64,000 bases of DNA from Solibacillus silvestris_B (GCF_051967575.1 NZ_JBQCJW010000012.1:44220-108219), one strand, 5' to 3'. Counted from the stretch's first letter, positions 25,083 through 34,584 are shown. Program-made: numbers and translations. Notes: a model not told the origin generated them from the letters alone.

Positions 25083-26117
25083 TTATGGTTGATACCAATT
25101 GCCGCCGGCTGCTTTTTCCAGGCGGTTCATGATCGCTGTGCCGACACCTGTTTTAGATGTCGCTGTTGCTAAAATAATCGTTGCAGCTGTTTTGTCACAT
25201 GCGCGTAATGCATCATACAATGCTGCGCTCATTTGCTCAGCATCATGTGCTTCGCCTAAGGAAAAATAGTAATCTGCTTTCATTTCTTTAAAGCATTCCG
25301 GAGCTAATAACGCCACTTTATGCCCAGATTTCAGATTTGCAATCGCCGCTTCAATAATTCCCTCGTCAGCATCGATTAAATAGACAGGGGCGTCCGGTGC
25401 ATAATGTGTATACTTCATCCCTGGCGCTTTTGGTGTTGATTCGATTTTTTGCTGTTCAAAGCTCGGTTCAAGAACAGGACCAATTACCTCTTCCAGCATT
25501 TCCTTTGTCACCCCGCCCGGACGTAAAATAACAGGCTCTGATAAAGTTACATCTAAAACCGTCGATTCTACGCCAATGCCCGTTCTTCCGCCATCTAAAA
25601 TGCACGGGATAATGCCTTGTAAATCTTCAAAGACATGGCTTGCTTTCGTCGGGCTCGGCTTGCCGCTGCGATTGGCACTTGGCGCGGCTAATGGTTTTTT
25701 TAATGTTTGGAGCAGTTTAAGGGCAACCGGGTGATCTGGCATGCGTATCCCGACCGTTTGCAATCCCGCCGTAACGCTCGGCGCCAATATATTTGGCTTT
25801 GCATGCATGACCAGCGTTAACGGACCAGGCCAAAAAGCTTCCATGCATTTTTTTGCGACTTCAGAAATATTTGCTGTATATAGTGAAACTTCCTCTGCTG
25901 TTCCGATATGCACAATAAGAGGATTGTCGGAAGGACGGCCTTTTGCGGCAAATATTTTTTTCACTGCTTGTTCATCTGTGGCAACTGCGCCTAAACCGTA
26001 CACTGTTTCTGTTGGAAATGCCACAACTTCGCCATTATCCAGCAAATCCACAGCTTGTGTATAATTTTCTGAATTATCCACAAAATCATCCACAGCTAAT
26101 TGTAATGTGTGCATCAT
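25083..26117 (-). CDS. ywlC: threonylcarbamoyl-AMP synthase (Sua5/YwlC)
   Basis: This 344-residue enzyme makes threonylcarbamoyl-adenylate from Thr, bicarbonate and ATP for t6A modification of tRNAs that read ANN codons. The TsaC/YrdC domain is at about 20-205 (FPTETVYGLG, KIFAAKGRPSDNPLIVHI, PSANRSGKPSPTKA). The C-terminal Sua5 domain is at about 240-340, joined by a linker with APGMKYTHYAPDAP that closes the active site. Length and domain order fit the Sua5 type. AAGGGGG precedes the ATG. It lies between spoIIR and mntP, as in Bacillus. Confidence 0.93.
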   Translation of the reverse strand: MMHTLQLAVDDFVDNSENYTQAVDLLDNGEVVAFPTETVYGLGAVATDEQAVKKIFAAKGRPSDNPLIVHIGTAEEVSLYTANISEVAKKCMEAFWPGPLTLVMHAKPNILAPSVTAGLQTVGIRMPDHPVALKLLQTLKKPLAAPSANRSGKPSPTKASHVFEDLQGIIPCILDGGRTGIGVESTVLDVTLSEPVILRPGGVTKEMLEEVIGPVLEPSFEQQKIESTPKAPGMKYTHYAPDAPVYLIDADEGIIEAAIANLKSGHKVALLAPECFKEMKADYYFSLGEAHDAEQMSAALYDALRACDKTAATIILATATSKTGVGTAIMNRLEKAAGGNWYQP

Positions 26118-26163
26118 TTGATCCCCCTTTCTGCAAGTTTTTCATATAACTATCCACAAATTG

Positions 26164-26760
26164 TTAATAACTAACAGCTTGTTGTGCATATTCCTCTGTT
26201 TTTTGAGGGTTATTTTTTTTCTTACTTTTTTTCCACCATTCAGAGACGTAAAAAGTTGGACGTTCACTTTTAATCGGTTCATCTTTTACGCAAAGCGTTG
26301 GAAACACTGCACAAAACCAGTTTTCACCCCGCCCTTGCCCTATAATGAAATTGACGGAATAATAGTTGTTTTGTGGATAAAATTGTCCTGAATACCATTT
26401 TGGCGGTATTAAGTTATCCCCATAGTTATACGAAATGTTTAAATGTGGGTAATTTTTCTGAATTTCTTGATAAATCTTTTCCACACTGTGGATATCTTCT
26501 GAAAAGTCTTCCGTATTTTGCATATAGGCTTGAATTGTTTCCACAACTTGCAACTTTACTGATTGATCCGCATTTGTGGAGCTGTTTGCGATAACCCGGA
26601 TTTTCAATTGTTCGTCATGCTGTCCTTGCCCTTCACGCACTTCCTCCACAAAAACAGGGACAATGCAGGCAGCGCTATATATAAACAAAACACTAACTAG
26701 TAATTTGGCAATCGCTAAAAATAGATTTGGCGCACTTTGAATATCGTAATCATGTAACAT
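26164..26760 (-). CDS. spoIIR: stage II sporulation protein R
   Basis: This 198-residue exported protein is made in the forespore and signals across the septum to activate SpoIIGA, which processes pro-SigE in the mother cell. It has an N-terminal hydrophobic segment (about 15-40) and the family's core: EQLKIRVIANSSTNADQSVKLQV (about 50-72), then NYYSVNFIIGQGRGENWFCAVFPTLC with the Trp-Cys pair and final Cys. ATG 26760 is seven bases after AAGGAGG, and earlier in-frame ATGs are too close. Location between prmC and ywlC is as in B. subtilis. It supports a spore-forming host. Confidence 0.93.
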   Translation of the reverse strand: MLHDYDIQSAPNLFLAIAKLLVSVLFIYSAACIVPVFVEEVREGQGQHDEQLKIRVIANSSTNADQSVKLQVVETIQAYMQNTEDFSEDIHSVEKIYQEIQKNYPHLNISYNYGDNLIPPKWYSGQFYPQNNYYSVNFIIGQGRGENWFCAVFPTLCVKDEPIKSERPTFYVSEWWKKSKKKNNPQKTEEYAQQAVSY

Positions 26761-26804
26761 TATCATTCCTCCTTGCAAAACATTGTTTACAAGGAAGCTA
26801 GATT

Positions 26805-27668
26805 TTATTCACAAATTTCGCAAAAAACGATACGATCTTTTTTGTTAATATCTTTAACAACTGAAACCTTCGCATTCGGGAAGCTTTGTTTAAAGAAATT
26901 CCCAACCGCTTCTCCTTGTGTATAACCAATTTCCAGTCCAATTAAAGCAGGAGTATTCATCAGCGCGGGCAAATTCTCTGCTAGTTTGCGATAAAGCAGG
27001 AGACCTTCCTCCTCCGCAAATAATGCATTATGCGGCTCGTGCGCCAAGACGATATCCGACATTTCATCCATGTCATCAAACGCGATATATGGAGGGTTTG
27101 ATAAAACGATATCCCACTTTTCAGAAGCAAGCGGCGCTGTTAAATCGCCTTGCTTAAAAATGATGTTCGCCTGAAGTCGCTCAGCATTTTTCTCTGCTGT
27201 GGCTAATGCTTCTTTTGAAATATCAGTCGCTGTTACATGGAGCTTTGGGTACTCTTTTTTCATCGTAATCGAAATTGCCCCGCTGCCTGTCCCAATATCC
27301 GCTAATTTCAGTTCTTTATTTTCCCCAAATAGCTTTTCGATCCGTTCAATGGCCCCTGCGATTAATTCTTCTGTTTCTGGGCGCGGTATTAACACCGATT
27401 CGTCAACAATGAAGGAACGGCCATAAAATTCTTCCACGCCTGTAATGTACTGGACGGGACGACCTTTAATATGCTCTTTTATATATGCATCAAACTGTTG
27501 TTGCTGTTCATCTGTCAATCGATCATGCATTTTCATCATTAAGCCTGAATAATTTGTCTGTAAAATATGTTGCAATAGCAATCTTGCAGCATTACCTTCG
27601 CGACCATTTTCCTCTAAAAAAGAAGAAGCCCCATTCAGGGCCTCAAAAATTGTTTTACGCATTTTCAT
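26805..27668 (-). CDS. prmC: release factor glutamine methyltransferase
   Basis: This 287-residue enzyme methylates the Gln of the GGQ motif in release factors, using S-adenosylmethionine. An N-terminal helical domain (about 1-75) binds the release factor. The Rossmann methyltransferase domain has ADIGTGSGAISI (about 123-134) and the NPPY motif (SNPPYIAF, about 190) that holds the target Gln side chain. It overlaps the end of prfA by 14 bases, so enzyme and substrate are made together. Confidence 0.95.
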   Translation of the reverse strand: MKMRKTIFEALNGASSFLEENGREGNAARLLLQHILQTNYSGLMMKMHDRLTDEQQQQFDAYIKEHIKGRPVQYITGVEEFYGRSFIVDESVLIPRPETEELIAGAIERIEKLFGENKELKLADIGTGSGAISITMKKEYPKLHVTATDISKEALATAEKNAERLQANIIFKQGDLTAPLASEKWDIVLSNPPYIAFDDMDEMSDIVLAHEPHNALFAEEEGLLLYRKLAENLPALMNTPALIGLEIGYTQGEAVGNFFKQSFPNAKVSVVKDINKKDRIVFCEICE

Positions 27669-28731
27669 TTAAATTCGCTAAGCGTGTTGCTTGCTCATCC
27701 AAAATAAGTGCATCGATTACTTCATCCAGTTTACCTTCAACAATTTGATCTAGCTTTTGAATCGTCAGACCAATTCGGTGATCTGTTACGCGGTTTTGCG
27801 GATAGTTGTAAGTACGGATACGTTCAGAACGGTCGCCTGTTCCTACTGCTGTCTTACGTGTTGCATCGATTTCAGCCTGTGCTTCTTGGCGGTGTTTATC
27901 CGCTACACGCGCAACTAAAATTTTCATCGCTTTTTCACGGTTCTTAATTTGTGAACGCTCATCCTGCATCGAAACAACAACGCCTGTCGGTAAATGGGTC
28001 ATACGTACAGCGGACATCGTTGTATTTACTGACTGACCACCCGCACCCGATGAAGCGAATGTATCAACGCGAATATCTTTTTCATGGATTTCCACATCTT
28101 CCACATGCACTTCCGGTAAGCATGCTACCGTAGCAGTTGATGTATGGATACGGCCTTGTGATTCTGTAGCTGGTACACGTTGAACACGGTGTGCGCCGTT
28201 TTCATATTTGAATTTTGAATATGCACCTTGACCGTTAATCATGAAGATCACTTCTTTATAGCCGCCTGCCGGGTTTGGTGTTGCTTCCATAATATCCACT
28301 TTCCAGCCTTGTGTCTCTGCATAGCGTGTATACATACGGAACAAATCCCCGGCGAAGATGTTTGCTTCGTCACCTCCAGCAGCCCCGCGGACCTCCATAA
28401 TTACGTTTTTCGAATCGTTCGGGTCTTTAGGAATTAATAAAATACGCAGACGGTCTTCCAATTCCGGAACTTGTTTGTTTAAGTCGTTAAACTCTTCCTT
28501 CATCATTTCAAGCATCTCTGCATCTTTTTCAATTTCCATTAATTCGCGTGTATCTGCCAGTTGCTCTTTTACCGATTTGTATTCACGGTATACATCAACC
28601 ATTTCCTGAATATCCGATTGTTCTTTTGAATATTCGCGCAGCTTATTGGAGTCACTTACGATATCAGGGTCACTTAGCAATTCATTTAATCTTTCATATC
28701 GATCCTCAACCGCCTGTAAACGATCAAACAT
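27655..28731 (-). CDS. prfA: peptide chain release factor 1
   Basis: This 358-residue factor ends translation at UAA and UAG. Domain 3 carries the GGQ motif (SGAGGQSVN, near residue 230) that triggers peptide release and is methylated by PrmC. The codon-reading region has PATESQGRIHTSTATV, where RF1 has its P(A/V)T motif. AGAGGTG precedes the ATG. Gene order tdk-prfA-prmC matches Bacillus. Confidence 0.96.
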   Translation of the reverse strand: MFDRLQAVEDRYERLNELLSDPDIVSDSNKLREYSKEQSDIQEMVDVYREYKSVKEQLADTRELMEIEKDAEMLEMMKEEFNDLNKQVPELEDRLRILLIPKDPNDSKNVIMEVRGAAGGDEANIFAGDLFRMYTRYAETQGWKVDIMEATPNPAGGYKEVIFMINGQGAYSKFKYENGAHRVQRVPATESQGRIHTSTATVACLPEVHVEDVEIHEKDIRVDTFASSGAGGQSVNTTMSAVRMTHLPTGVVVSMQDERSQIKNREKAMKILVARVADKHRQEAQAEIDATRKTAVGTGDRSERIRTYNYPQNRVTDHRIGLTIQKLDQIVEGKLDEVIDALILDEQATRLANLNENA

Positions 28732-28941
28732 TTATATTTCACCTCTAAAAGTTTTTTATTATTTATTGTATATTAACTCGTATTCCTTCGAGTCACGTTA
28801 AAATGCACCTTTACTAGTATAAAGAAATTTTACGGTTGTTGCTACCTCTATGATGAACTTTCTTCATATCATTTACACCTTCGCATTCATACTTCCGGGT
28901 TTTTTGGAGTTTATTTTAAAAATACATTCCCTTGCCTGAAA

Positions 28942-29514
28942 TTATAGTGGCGGGTTTGCATGGCATTTGCGACAAACAGGGTAATAACTATCATTACCCC
29001 CAATTTGAATTTGATCACCTGTACGGACAGGTTTTTTATTTTCATCTACACGTAAATTCATTGTCGCTTTTTTATGGCAGAACCAGCAGATTGTTTTCAT
29101 TTCCTCAATTTTATCTGCGTAAATCATCATGTAGCGGCTGCCTTCAAACAGCTCATTCTGGAAGTCATTTTTTAGACCAAAGCCCATAACAGGGATGTTC
29201 AGTTCATCGACAATCTGAGTCAATTGAAGAACATGTTCTTTTGATAGAAATTGTACTTCGTCAATAAGTACACAATATAATTTTTCATCATGTTTTTTTA
29301 CGATTTCATAAATATTCGTATTATCAAAAACCGCAATTGCCGGGCGTCTTAAACCAATTCGGCTTGATACCGTACCTACTTCTTCGCGCGTATCAATTCC
29401 TGAAGTAAAAATCAGTACCGCTTTGTTTTGCTCTTCATAATTGTGGGCTACTTTTAAGATTTCAATCGATTTCCCGCTATTCATTGCCCCATGCTTATAA
29501 AATAATTGCGCCAT
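28942..29514 (-). CDS. tdk: thymidine kinase
   Basis: This 190-residue type II thymidine kinase salvages thymidine to dTMP. It shows the P-loop GAMNSGKS (10-17), Walker B LIDEVQFL with the catalytic Glu, the lid/zinc site made of CWFCHKKA and the C-terminal CRKCH, and YYPVC. It is preceded on the same strand by a terminator at 29563-29592, so it probably has its own promoter. Confidence 0.94.
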   Translation of the reverse strand: MAQLFYKHGAMNSGKSIEILKVAHNYEEQNKAVLIFTSGIDTREEVGTVSSRIGLRRPAIAVFDNTNIYEIVKKHDEKLYCVLIDEVQFLSKEHVLQLTQIVDELNIPVMGFGLKNDFQNELFEGSRYMMIYADKIEEMKTICWFCHKKATMNLRVDENKKPVRTGDQIQIGGNDSYYPVCRKCHANPPL

Positions 29515-29562
29515 TTGCTTTTCCTCGTTTCTTATTAAAGTTACAGGTTCGCTTTTTCACCA

Positions 29563-29592
29563 ATAAAAAACCTTGAGCAACGAACTCAAGGC
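29563..29592 (-). terminator. Rho-independent terminator upstream of tdk
   Basis: Stem CCTTGAG/CTCAAGG with loop CAACGAA is followed on the minus strand by TTTTTTATTG. It lies about 110 bases after the frameshifted coiled-coil gene and 50 bases before tdk. Confidence 0.85.
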
Positions 29593-29700
29593 CAACTTTT
29601 CACTTCTTTTATATTAGCTAGTTTTTCGCAATTCGTCTATTGCAAAAGATGGTCTTCTTACGAGAATATTTACCTTCAGGAAAACATGTATAAAAATTTT

Positions 29701-29924
29701 CTAATATTTTGTAATTTCTTCTAATATGTTTTTACTTCTTCTAATAAAACCCGGAACTTCTAATATAGTATGTACATTTTCTAATATCGGTTGCCGATTT
29801 TCGAATAAACGACTCAGTTTTTCTAATATCCCGTTAATGTTTTCTAATAACTGCACAATATATTCTAATAAATAATCGCTGCTTCAATTTTTTCTAAGTT
29901 TAAATTAAGATTAGGTTGAGTCAT
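29701..29924 (-). pseudogene. small coiled-coil protein gene with a one-base frameshift
   Basis: On the minus strand an ATG at 29924 with an AGAAGG site opens MTQPNLNLNLEKIEAA, then meets a stop. Supplying one base near 29876 continues it as DYLLEYIVQLLENINGILEK and onward to a stop at 29701, about 75 residues in all. Leu-Glu pairs recur every 7-11 residues (LLENI, ILEKL, LFENR, ILENV, ILEEI), a heptad-like coiled coil. At DNA level this gives a striking repetition of TATTAGAA. The 224-base length is one base short of a whole frame, which fits a deletion or a sequencing error. I do not recognise the family. Confidence 0.55.
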
Positions 29925-30023
29925 ATTAATTCCTTCTAATGTTTTGGTTGCACAATACATTTACTCAGGAATTGATATGACTTTTCGCTTTTACACAATT
30001 ATATATACATATTGCATATTGGC

Positions 30024-30063
30024 GCAAAAAATAAAAACCCATCTCCAACAACGTGGAAATGGG
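30024..30063 (-). terminator. rpmE terminator
   Basis: Stem CCCATTTCCA with TGGAGATGGG (one wobble) is followed on the minus strand by TTTTTATTTTT, directly after the rpmE stop codon. Confidence 0.9.
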
Positions 30064-30071
30064 CAGAGGTA

Positions 30072-30272
30072 TTACTTGATACCGTATTTTTTGTTGAATT
30101 TGTCAACACGACCGTCAGCAGAAGCGAACTTTTGACGACCAGTGTAGAATGGGTGACATTCGTTGCAGAACTCGATTGAGATCTTTTCTTTAACTGAACC
30201 CGTTTCAAAAGTGTTACCGCATGAGCAAGTTACTGTTGCTACTTTGTAATCTGGGTGGATACCTTGTTTCAT
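30072..30272 (-). CDS. rpmE: 50S ribosomal protein L31 (zinc-binding type)
   Basis: This 66-residue large-subunit protein has the zinc ligands of the C+ type: CSC near residues 16-18 and CNEC near 37-40, followed by HPFYTGRQKFASADGRVDKF. Under zinc starvation Bacilli replace this form with a zinc-free type. It stands behind rho on the same strand with its own promoter and a leader of about 125 bases. Confidence 0.96.
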   Translation of the reverse strand: MKQGIHPDYKVATVTCSCGNTFETGSVKEKISIEFCNECHPFYTGRQKFASADGRVDKFNKKYGIK

Positions 30273-30435
30273 ATTCGTTTTCTCCTCTCGCCCTGAACCA
30301 TCCGGAACAGAGTATTTTCGAACTGCACCTTACATAGCCCGAATATGTCATTACATGCGTAATGTGTTGAGGTCAGCTATATATGTGCACGTTTCATACC
30401 TATTGAATTATAGCAACACTTAAAAAAGTTTGCAA
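30273..30435 (-). promoter_or_regulatory. rpmE promoter and structured leader
   Basis: On the minus strand TTGCAA (30430-30435) and TATAAT (30407-30412) are 17 bases apart, a good SigA promoter. The transcript would have an untranslated leader of about 125 bases containing inverted segments such as CATTACGCATGTAATG. L31 leaders that bind the protein are known in Firmicutes, so autoregulation is possible. A GAGGAG site precedes the ATG. Confidence 0.6.
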
Positions 30436-30462
30436 CTATTTTCTATCATTCCACTTGATTGA

Positions 30463-31746
30463 CTACAGCAAACCTTTACCGTTTGTAGCCTTTTTCATAT
30501 CTGTATCAAGCTTTTCGAAAAATTCTTCGTTTGTTTTCGTTGTGCGTAATTTACGCAAAAACTTCTCGCCGAAATCATGGGAATCGCTGAATGTTTTGCG
30601 GATCGCCCATAATTTATCAAGCTGATCTTTCGGAATGAGAAGCTCTTCTTTACGCGTGCCTGAACGGCGGATATCCAATGCCGGGAAAATACGGCGCTCT
30701 GCCAAGCCGCGGTCCAAGTGTAATTCCAAGTTGCCTGTCCCTTTAAATTCCTCATAAATAACTTCATCCATCCGGCTGCCTGTGTCGACAAGTGCAGTCG
30801 CCAATATTGTTAAACTACCACCCTCTTCAATATTACGGGCAGAACCGAAGAAACGTTTCGGACGGTGGAATGCAGCTGGATCGATACCGCCTGAAAGCGT
30901 ACGGCCACTTGCCGGAATGACTAGATTATAAGCACGAGCCAGACGTGTAATCGAATCCATTAAAATAATGACATCACGCTTATGTTCCACTAAACGACGT
31001 GCGCGTTCCAATACCATTTCCGCCACTTTTACGTGGTTTTCCGGCACTTCGTCGAAAGTTGAGGAAACGACATCCGCATTAACAGAACGCTCGATATCCG
31101 TTACTTCTTCCGGGCGTTCATCAATTAATAAAACGATGAGCTCAGCTTCCGGATAGTTTGTAGTAATCGCATTCGCAATTTCCTTTAATAAAGACGTTTT
31201 ACCTGCTTTTGGCGGCGCAACGATTAAACCACGCTGACCAAATCCTACAGGTGCTACTAAATCCATAATGCGTGTTGAAAGTTTTGTAGGCACTGTTTCT
31301 AATTTAATGTGACGATCCGGGTAAAGTGGCGTTAATGCAGGGAAATGCACGCGTTCTTTTGCAACTTCAGGGTCTTCCCCATTTACTGCATCGACTTGCA
31401 ATAATCCGTAGTAACGTTCATTTTCTTTTGGTGGACGTACTTTCCCGGATACTTTATCTCCATTTCGTAAATCGAAGCGACGAATTTGCGAAGCTGAAAT
31501 ATAAATGTCCTCTTTTGAAGGGGAGTAGTTGATCGGGCGTAAAAATCCGAAGCCGTCAGTAGGGATGATTTCTAAAACACCTTCCATGAAAAAGAAGCCT
31601 TCTTGTTCAGAGCGGGATTTTAAAATCGCAAAAATAAGTTCCTTTTTGTTTAGCTTACTAGCATTCATTAATTTATATTGCTTCGCTAAAGCATATAATT
31701 CTTTTAATGTCATGCTTTCTAATTGAGCAATTGTTAATGCTGTCAT
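30463..31746 (-). CDS. rho: transcription termination factor Rho
   Basis: This 427-residue hexameric RNA helicase has the N-terminal helical Rho_N segment (about 5-45), a cold-shock-like RNA-binding domain (about 50-125, with GFGFLRP) and the RecA-type ATPase: Walker A APPKAGKTSLL (about 179), VLLIDERPEEVTD, Walker B VIILMDSITRLARAYN, and the Q/R loops. No long insertion domain is seen. A GGAG site precedes the ATG. It lies between glpX and rpmE, as in B. subtilis. Confidence 0.96.
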   Translation of the reverse strand: MTALTIAQLESMTLKELYALAKQYKLMNASKLNKKELIFAILKSRSEQEGFFFMEGVLEIIPTDGFGFLRPINYSPSKEDIYISASQIRRFDLRNGDKVSGKVRPPKENERYYGLLQVDAVNGEDPEVAKERVHFPALTPLYPDRHIKLETVPTKLSTRIMDLVAPVGFGQRGLIVAPPKAGKTSLLKEIANAITTNYPEAELIVLLIDERPEEVTDIERSVNADVVSSTFDEVPENHVKVAEMVLERARRLVEHKRDVIILMDSITRLARAYNLVIPASGRTLSGGIDPAAFHRPKRFFGSARNIEEGGSLTILATALVDTGSRMDEVIYEEFKGTGNLELHLDRGLAERRIFPALDIRRSGTRKEELLIPKDQLDKLWAIRKTFSDSHDFGEKFLRKLRTTKTNEEFFEKLDTDMKKATNGKGLL

Positions 31747-31915
31747 ACGTTTTCTCCAGTCTATTTATAATTTTTTAATTTTGGATATTTACATGTTGTA
31801 ATGTAATTTTGATAGTTTAGGAATGCGTATTGGAAGAAGTTTAATATAATTTATCTTGATTCAGCAGAAGAATCCCATCTCTATAGGTGGTGAGATGAAT
31901 ACTTATTTTGCCCTT

Positions 31916-32042
31916 TTCAGCGGGTGTCCTAAATAATCGCCAAATCAAGATGCAGCTCCCGGCGGATGCCACAGTTTTCTAAAGAAAGTTTTCGAATATG
32001 CTCGAAAAATTCCGGGTGCAATTACGCTGTGACGTAATTGAT
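31916..32042 (+). repeat. dispersed multi-hairpin repeat, copy A
   Basis: It begins TTCAGCGGGTGTC, contains CGGCGGATGCCACAG, and ends AATTCCGGGTGCAATTACGC followed by GACGTAATTGATT. The same landmarks in the same order occur in copy B (34585-34776). The gap between glpX and rho is about 400 bases, and nothing else is recognised in it except the glpX terminator. The repeat would be in the 5' leader of rho if transcription starts upstream. Confidence 0.7.
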
Positions 32043-32046
32043 TATA

Positions 32047-32076
32047 AAGAAGCCCAGCTTATATACTGGGCATTCA
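32047..32076 (-). terminator. glpX terminator
   Basis: Stem GCCCAG/CTGGGC with an AT-rich loop is followed on the minus strand by TTCTTT, about 70 bases after the glpX stop. Confidence 0.7.
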
Positions 32077-32146
32077 TTATATAATATTGTAAGTAAATTG
32101 AAAATGGGCATTTTCTACGTTGAATCTACTTACATTATATGAGAAG

Positions 32147-33112
32147 TTATATTTGACCGTACTTCGGTTTTTTCGCAATACTGTGACGTCCTTCGATAAA
32201 ACGCACTGTACCTGTCTTGGCACGCATAACAACCGAATGTGTAAGCGCATAAGAGCCTTTATATTGGACACCGCGTAAAAGTTCTGAATCTGTAACAGCA
32301 GTTGCTGCAAAAATCGCGTCATCCCCTTTTACTAAGTCATCCATCATTAATACTTTCTCTACGTCAATCCCCATTTTTTTGCAGCGCTCTAACTGTTCTT
32401 CATCTTCCGGAACTAATTTTGCCTGGAAGTCGCCGCCTAAACATTTCAATGCCACTGCAGCAATTACGCCTTCCGGAGCTCCACCCATACCGAACATAAT
32501 GTCGATGCCTGTTTCATCAAATGCTGTATTAATCGCTGCACCTACATCGCCATCTTGAATAAACTTAATTCGTGCGCCTGCTTCACGAATCTCATCAACA
32601 ATATGCTGATGGCGAGGGCGATCTAAAAGAGTTGCTACAACATCAGCAATATCTTTATTTTTTGCCTTAGCTACTTGTAATAAGTTATAAGTAACAGATG
32701 CATTAATATCCACTTTACCTGCTGCTTCCGGTCCTACAGCAATTTTATCCATATACATATCAGGTGCGTTTAATAGATTGCCACGGTCTGCAATGGCTAG
32801 TACTGTCATCGCTCCATTTGTGCCTTTTGCTACAATATTTGTACCTTCCAATGGATCAACTGCGATATCAACTTCTGGTCCGCCATTTCGAAGCCCTAAT
32901 TCTTCACCGATATAAAGCATCGGTGCCTCATCCATTTCACCTTCACCAATTACAACTGTCGCATGCATTGGGATTGTATCAAACATAACGCGCATTGCCG
33001 TTGTTGCTGCGTCATCTGCTTCATTTTTAAGTCCGCGTCCCATCCATTTCGCTGATGCAATCGCTGCTGCTTCTGTTACACGTACTACTTCCATTGATAA
33101 ACTACGTTCCAT
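32147..33112 (-). CDS. glpX: class II fructose-1,6-bisphosphatase
   Basis: This 321-residue gluconeogenic enzyme hydrolyses fructose-1,6-bisphosphate. Metal and substrate motifs typical of GlpX are present: GEGEMDEAPMLYIGEELG (about 56-73), DPLEGTN (about 84-90) and GGAPEGVIAA (about 184-193). The start MERSLSMEV at 33112 is chosen because GGAGG is well placed and homologues begin this way; the frame is open 48 codons further upstream. It lies between murA and rho, as in Bacillus. Confidence 0.95.
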   Translation of the reverse strand: MERSLSMEVVRVTEAAAIASAKWMGRGLKNEADDAATTAMRVMFDTIPMHATVVIGEGEMDEAPMLYIGEELGLRNGGPEVDIAVDPLEGTNIVAKGTNGAMTVLAIADRGNLLNAPDMYMDKIAVGPEAAGKVDINASVTYNLLQVAKAKNKDIADVVATLLDRPRHQHIVDEIREAGARIKFIQDGDVGAAINTAFDETGIDIMFGMGGAPEGVIAAVALKCLGGDFQAKLVPEDEEQLERCKKMGIDVEKVLMMDDLVKGDDAIFAATAVTDSELLRGVQYKGSYALTHSVVMRAKTGTVRFIEGRHSIAKKPKYGQI

Positions 33113-33270
33113 TTTGTGTTTGCCTCCTGTAATCGGGTAAAGCCGACTCTTACAGCATGTATGAACTGCTGTTTGAAATTGTATAATGAACTTACTATTA
33201 TTTTCATCAACTGAATTTATTTTATCACACTCTTGACGATGCGCGAATTTGTTCATGAATTATGCAAATT

Positions 33271-34548
33271 TTATGCTTTGTTCTTCGTATTGATGACAAT
33301 CGATTCTTTTCTAATATTTGCGCCCAGTGCACATAATTTATCGATTAATGCACTATAACCGCGCTCAATATGATATATATCATGAATTTCCGTTTCGCCT
33401 TTTGCAATTAAGCCAGCTAAAACCAATGCAGCGCCTGCACGTAAATCTGTCGCTGTCACTGTTGATCCCTCTAAAGAAGCAGGCCCCTGGATGATGGCTG
33501 TATTGCCTTCAACTCTAGATTTTGCATTCATCCGGCGAAGCTCATCAATATGCTTAAAACGCGCCGAATAAATCGTATCTGTTATGATCGACGTGCCCTC
33601 AGCCTGTGTCATCAACACCGACAATGGCTGCTGGACATCTGTCGGGAAACCTGGATAGACAAGTGTTTTAACATCGACCGCCTGCAAATCCGTCTGCATT
33701 GGAATGTAAATGCTTTCTTCGCTTTCTTCCACTTTTACACCCATTTCACGAAGTTTTGCAGTAACCGCTTCTAAATGAAGCGGGATGACGTTATCAATTA
33801 AAACACCATCGCCCATTGCTGCTGCCATAATCATAAATGTGGCAGCTTCAATACGGTCCGGAATAATCGTATGTTTCGTCCCTTTCAGCTCATCAACGCC
33901 CTCAATACGGATAACGCTTGTCCCGGCCCCTTTAATATTGGCGCCCATATTTGTTAAAAGTGTAGCGACATCAATAATTTCCGGCTCTTTAGCGGCATTT
34001 TCGATAATTGTTTTACCTTTTGCACGCACTGCTGCCAGCATAATATTAATTGTCGCGCCTACACTGGCAACGTCTAAATAAATTTTTGCGCCGATTAACT
34101 CATCAGCACGCAAATAAATGGCACCGTGCTCATTCGTTACTTTTGCGCCTAATGCTTCAAATCCTTTAATATGCTGGTCGATTGGACGCGGCCCTAAAAA
34201 ACAACCGCCCGGCAAGCCGATGACAGCTTGTTTAAAACGCCCCAGCATCGCACCCATCATATAATACGAAGCACGCAATTTTTTTACATTGCCATTTGGA
34301 AGCGGCATCGCGACCATTTTTGACGGGTCAATTGTCATTTTTCCGTCTTCGAATGTTACTTCGCCACCAATTTCTTCAAGCAGCGCCTTTAAAGTCCAAG
34401 CATCTGAAATTTCCGGAATTCCTCCAATAGTAACGGAAGAACCTGCCAAAATTGACGCAGGAATTAAAGCAACTGCACTATTTTTTGCACCGCTAACGGT
34501 TACTTTCCCTTGTAGACGACGTCCGCCTTGAATTTTATATACATCCAT
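33271..34548 (-). CDS. murA: UDP-N-acetylglucosamine 1-carboxyvinyltransferase
   Basis: This 425-residue enzyme transfers enolpyruvate from PEP to UDP-GlcNAc, the first committed step of peptidoglycan synthesis. It has VSGAKNSAVALIPA at 18-31 with the catalytic Lys, and the active-site loop PGGCFLGPRP with Cys116, the residue attacked by fosfomycin. Repeated inside-out barrel domains account for the length. In this gene context (tal, fbaA, glpX, rho) it corresponds to the second MurA paralogue of Bacillus (murAB/murZ). GGGAG precedes ATG 34548. Confidence 0.94.
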   Translation of the reverse strand: MDVYKIQGGRRLQGKVTVSGAKNSAVALIPASILAGSSVTIGGIPEISDAWTLKALLEEIGGEVTFEDGKMTIDPSKMVAMPLPNGNVKKLRASYYMMGAMLGRFKQAVIGLPGGCFLGPRPIDQHIKGFEALGAKVTNEHGAIYLRADELIGAKIYLDVASVGATINIMLAAVRAKGKTIIENAAKEPEIIDVATLLTNMGANIKGAGTSVIRIEGVDELKGTKHTIIPDRIEAATFMIMAAAMGDGVLIDNVIPLHLEAVTAKLREMGVKVEESEESIYIPMQTDLQAVDVKTLVYPGFPTDVQQPLSVLMTQAEGTSIITDTIYSARFKHIDELRRMNAKSRVEGNTAIIQGPASLEGSTVTATDLRAGAALVLAGLIAKGETEIHDIYHIERGYSALIDKLCALGANIRKESIVINTKNKA

Positions 34549-34584
34549 TTTGTGTTCTCCCTTACGATTGGACAAATTTCCTCT

